Shown here: in pieces, positions 60,799-64,000 of the stretch
How positions within the stretch are numbered: position 1 is the stretch's first letter
Layout of the letters: each line of letters starts with the position of its first letter
Assembly (NCBI RefSeq): GCF_001632365.1
Contig: NW_024468571.1
Span: 62,001-126,000, forward strand
Direction: 5' to 3'
DNA: 64,000 nucleotides
Origin: Laetiporus sulphureus 93-53
Taxonomy: Eukaryota; Basidiomycota; Agaricomycetes; Polyporales; Laetiporaceae
Position numbers and translations under genes: made by a program
Notes under the pieces: model-generated
What the model was told of the DNA's origin: nothing
Databases searched by the model: none
The model's input: the letters and a program-made list of their open reading frames with translations, nothing else

Positions 60799-63700
60799 TC
60801 AATCGCTATCCAGCATCTGCGAGCACAAACTCAATGAAGCTCGGTGGAAGACGAAAGGCACAACTCCCCACCTGAGCATTCTTCCGTGTGGCTCGTGAAG
60901 CTGCTGCTCTCGTCGACGTCCGGCCGGAAGGAGCGAAGCTCAATGTAGCCTGCTTAGCAGTGGTCTTCTTTGCTGGAGCCTTCTTTGCTGTGGTCTGACT
61001 GCGGAGATAATCAGCTTGGCGCATCGATTAGTCACGACAATGGCTCAACATGCCTTAGCACCGCAGCCCTGTTCGTTCTCTTCTTCGGCTGCGGCTCCTC
61101 TACTTCGTCTTCCTCCTCGTCTTCGTCGTCATCAGACTCCTGGGAATACTTTAGGCATTCTGGTGTCTTACAGCAGAAGAGCACTGACCACTTTTTTCTT
61201 CCCTCTGCCCTTCGCAGGAGCTTTCTTTGCGGGTGCAACCTTCTTCGCGGGCGCCCTGCTCTTCTTCTTCGGCACGTCTGACTCGGGTTCTTCGAAGTCA
61301 GACACGCCTGCGTCAACGTCCATCATCATAGAGTCGATGGATGCGTCTGAGTCGTCCTCTGCCGCTTTGCCCTTGCCCTACCACAGCCATCATCTAGGTC
61401 ATTGCCAGAAAAGTATGCTGATGTGCTCACTTTCGACTTTGAGGACTTGCCTTGCTTGCGCTTCTCGATGTACTCTTTGTCCTGCTTCTCCTTGACTTCA
61501 TCGACCTGACAAATGTCTTAAGCACGATGGCAACAATGCCATGAGGTATCACGTACAAGGGCATCGAGGTCGTCATCATTTTCGACGTTCTTGCCATTGG
61601 CTTGTATACCTTTCAATAACGACCTAAGCGCAACGCTGACATGACTGGGTGACAATCACCATCAGTGAGAGATCAACTCCATACAGATCTGCCTGAACCT
61701 ACTTCTGTATCGCATGGATATCATCTTTATCCACAAACGTCTCGATCGCGTCTGACATCCCCGCCTCGCCCAGCAGCTGCAGCTCCTGCGCAGCGAGGTA
61801 CTCCCGCACTAGCGTCTGCACGCGCACCTTGGACAGCTTCTCCGATGTCGACAGGTCCGGGTCATCGATGCTCAGTTCAGGCTGCTCGACGGTGATCTTT
61901 GCGCCGCGCTTGGCGGTCGCGCGGGCGCGGTGAAAGACGAGCACGTCGCGCGGGTTCGCGAGGCGCCCCTGGAACTCCTGCCCGAAGCGCACCGGATTCG
62001 ACATCTCGCTCACGCCCGTGGTGTCCACTTTCAAGCGGACGATGGGCAGCATTCGCGGTAGCGCTTCTTCGCCCTCGTCAACGGCGCGCTGGTTGCGCTC
62101 GTCCCAGAGCGCGTTTGCCTTCTCAATAAGCTCGTTCACCTGGGGCATGTGGTGATCAGGACGTTGACTGCATGGAATAGTCTGCATTGCGCACCCTCTT
62201 CTTCAGAAACTTTGTGATCGCCATCCTATCGCCGAGATCGAAACCCTCTTCTTCTGCTACTTCGGTGAGGACGACTTCGTCGAGCACGAATGGCCGCACG
62301 GTCCGTAGAGGGATAGGAGTAAGTTCAAATTCCTTGCCCTGGATATTCAGTAGGGCAACATGCCTGTGCACTATCGTCAGCGTCCGAACCTGGATGATAC
62401 ACATATCGATAGGCATACTTCTCAATAGATTCTCCGTCTGCAAGAGATGTGGCTACCGACGACCCTGGCTGAGTGATGAAGTATTTCTTTCCGGCTACTG
62501 GCTCCGGGAGGATGCGACAGTCGTGTTCGTGCCCCCACACGACCAAATCAATGCTATCATCAAACATTCCCTCAGGGACGGACTGTTGTGGTCCATGCGG
62601 GACTCTTCCAATCATCAACATCTCTATTGTCTCCAATCCAAGAGTCGACTTACCGATTCTGATGCAGCAGCAAGATATTGAACCAATCGTCCTTGTCGCG
62701 CGGCATGAACATTCGCACGCGGTTGCTCCGTAGCTCGAAGTGCATCCGCTGATCCTTGACGTTGCCCACGCCGTACAATCCGAGGCGTGTATTTCCCTTT
62801 CGCAGCAGTACGGGCCGGATGGCGATTCCGCTATTTTGCGCCTCAGCATCGTTCAGCGGCAGATCGATGCGGCCCATGTAGTTGATAAGCCCGCTCACTG
62901 AGAGCATGTCGAGAGCCGAGAGTGCACCTTCCTATTTGATGACTTAGAAAAGTGTTCCGGAAAATGAGAGGGAGCAGGAACTTACCGGGCCAGCACCTTG
63001 TGGGTCATCGTGATTTCCATGTATCGAGAAGACAGGAATGCCGACATTGAAGTTGGGGTCCTCATAATTGACAGCTGGGAAGCTACATGAGTTGCTCTAA
63101 GCAACTCGAAGCTCGCTCTCTGATTACGAGACACGTACGAGTACCCAGCGGCTTTGCCGTCATTCGGATCGCTCAGCAGCTCGATTTGTATTGGCCGGTC
63201 ACCGAGCGTATACTCGCGCAGGAGTGCCATCACCTGGTATAGGCAATCGCGAGATGGTCTGTTCTCGTGAAACAGATCACCTGCAAGTAGGATGAAGTCA
63301 ACCTATGGGATGCACGCAAAGCGAAAGATGATCAGCAGGGAGCCTGATGAGAGAGCCAGTGAAAATAATGTCTTTCTGCTTTCGAATGATCGTGGCATGA
63401 ACATGATCTTTCTGAGACACCATGTAGCACCATCTTTTGTAGGGTCATCACATGAAGATCCAATGTATCGCGCAGTTGTAGCCTCACCCTAAGCCAACAT
63501 GGTGTTGATGGAGGGTCGAACAAGTGCCATCATAGGACAGTCCTGGTCCTCACACGAGTGTCTCTGCAAACATGCAAAGATACAGAATATTCCTGGGCTA
63601 CTCCTCGATATCAGAGGTCACGAACTCATCGTAGCACATTTTTGATCTTATAAAAGAAGCCATTCAGCGCATAATGGACAAACCGTGGCATGAGGCCTGA

Positions 63701-64000
63701 GATGGAGGAATGTTGCATGGTCACGATTGAAATCGCGAATCCATAGGCAGTGCAATCGAGGAGGATTGCAGTCAGAGACCTGGATTCCGTAAATGGAGTG
63801 TTTCCGAACATCTCTTCGGATATCAGCGGCCACAAGTTCCGAACCTCAAAAAGCGCGCCACTAGAGCGGAACGTCTAGTGAAAGCCATGCGACATAGTCT
63901 TACGCATAGTCAGTGTTACGAGCTGCGTATGCATGCCAAATTCGAGGCACCTTTGTCAGGGATAAATCAGGAAAGCAAACACTCACATCATGTTTGACTG
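60799..64000 (-). CDS. MRE11: DNA double-strand-break repair nuclease Mre11 (5' end outside the window)
   Basis: The first 14 bases of the - strand end in VKHD, which joins across a 683-bp intron to [19 protein letters not shown]. Phosphoesterase motifs are visible: [20 protein letters not shown] and [11 protein letters not shown], and also [13 protein letters not shown]. The capping domain follows ([31 protein letters not shown]). The C-terminal tail is Lys/Ala- and Asp/Glu-rich ([29 protein letters not shown]), and the last exon gives AQ joined to MLDSD with stop at 60799. Role, from the family: subunit of the Mre11-Rad50-Nbs1/Xrs2 complex, a Mn-dependent 3'-5' exo- and endonuclease in break repair, meiosis and telomere upkeep. 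The N-terminal exon with the first metal-binding Asp/His lies beyond the right edge. Confidence 0.92.

Noticed and set aside
63626..63835. 69-residue open frame in the long MRE11 intron as a separate gene
   Set aside because: It has no recognisable domain and no support beyond being open, so it is kept only as part of the long-intron finding.

Overview
The window looks like nuclear DNA of a basidiomycete fungus, most likely an Agaricomycete wood-decay or polypore-type species. Almost every gene is split by many short GT-AG introns of about 50-60 nt. The gene set is also typical of that group: fungal sedolisin, adenylate-forming reductases (NRPS-like A-T-R enzymes), a highly reducing-type polyketide synthase (PKS) with a C-terminal thioesterase, and an MCT-type MFS transporter. 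All splice sites below are read by eye from frame continuity and family homology; no alignment program was run.

Layout. The left flank (1-8.1 kb) holds three conserved genes on the + strand: a zuotin-type J protein, a secreted sedolisin/tripeptidyl peptidase and the APC/C activator Cdc20. From 9 to 36 kb lies an accessory block. It contains an A-T-R reductase on the - strand with two apparent frameshifts (copy A), a multi-pass membrane protein (copy 1, -), a stray piece of cdc20, a decayed A-T-R gene of another subfamily (copy B), a lone 3' exon of the A/C subfamily (copy D), a decayed and internally deleted PKS, an intact MFS transporter, membrane protein copy 2 (-), an intact A-T-R reductase (copy C) and a Tc1/mariner-type transposon just behind it.

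From 37.8 to 47.1 kb a conserved block on the - strand follows: an EST1/SMG7-like protein, a Rad5/Rad16-like SNF2 ATPase and a small KPWE-motif peroxisome-type protein. An intact PKS (48.4-56.8 kb, +) follows, then an ArfGAP with NPF motifs (+), an F-box-like protein (-) and MRE11 (-), whose 5' end runs off the right edge.

How the genes may work together (inference). The unit membrane protein (-) / A-T-R reductase (+) / PKS (+) occurs twice in the same order and orientation. In the left copy it is decayed; in the right copy it is intact but split by the transposon and the conserved block. This suggests segmental duplication followed by loss of one copy. The intact set (PKS, copy C reductase, MFS exporter, membrane protein copy 2) is a candidate biosynthetic locus. 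The PKS would build a reduced or unsaturated chain, the reductase would activate and reduce an acid, and the MFS protein would move the product or a precursor. No product can be named from sequence alone.
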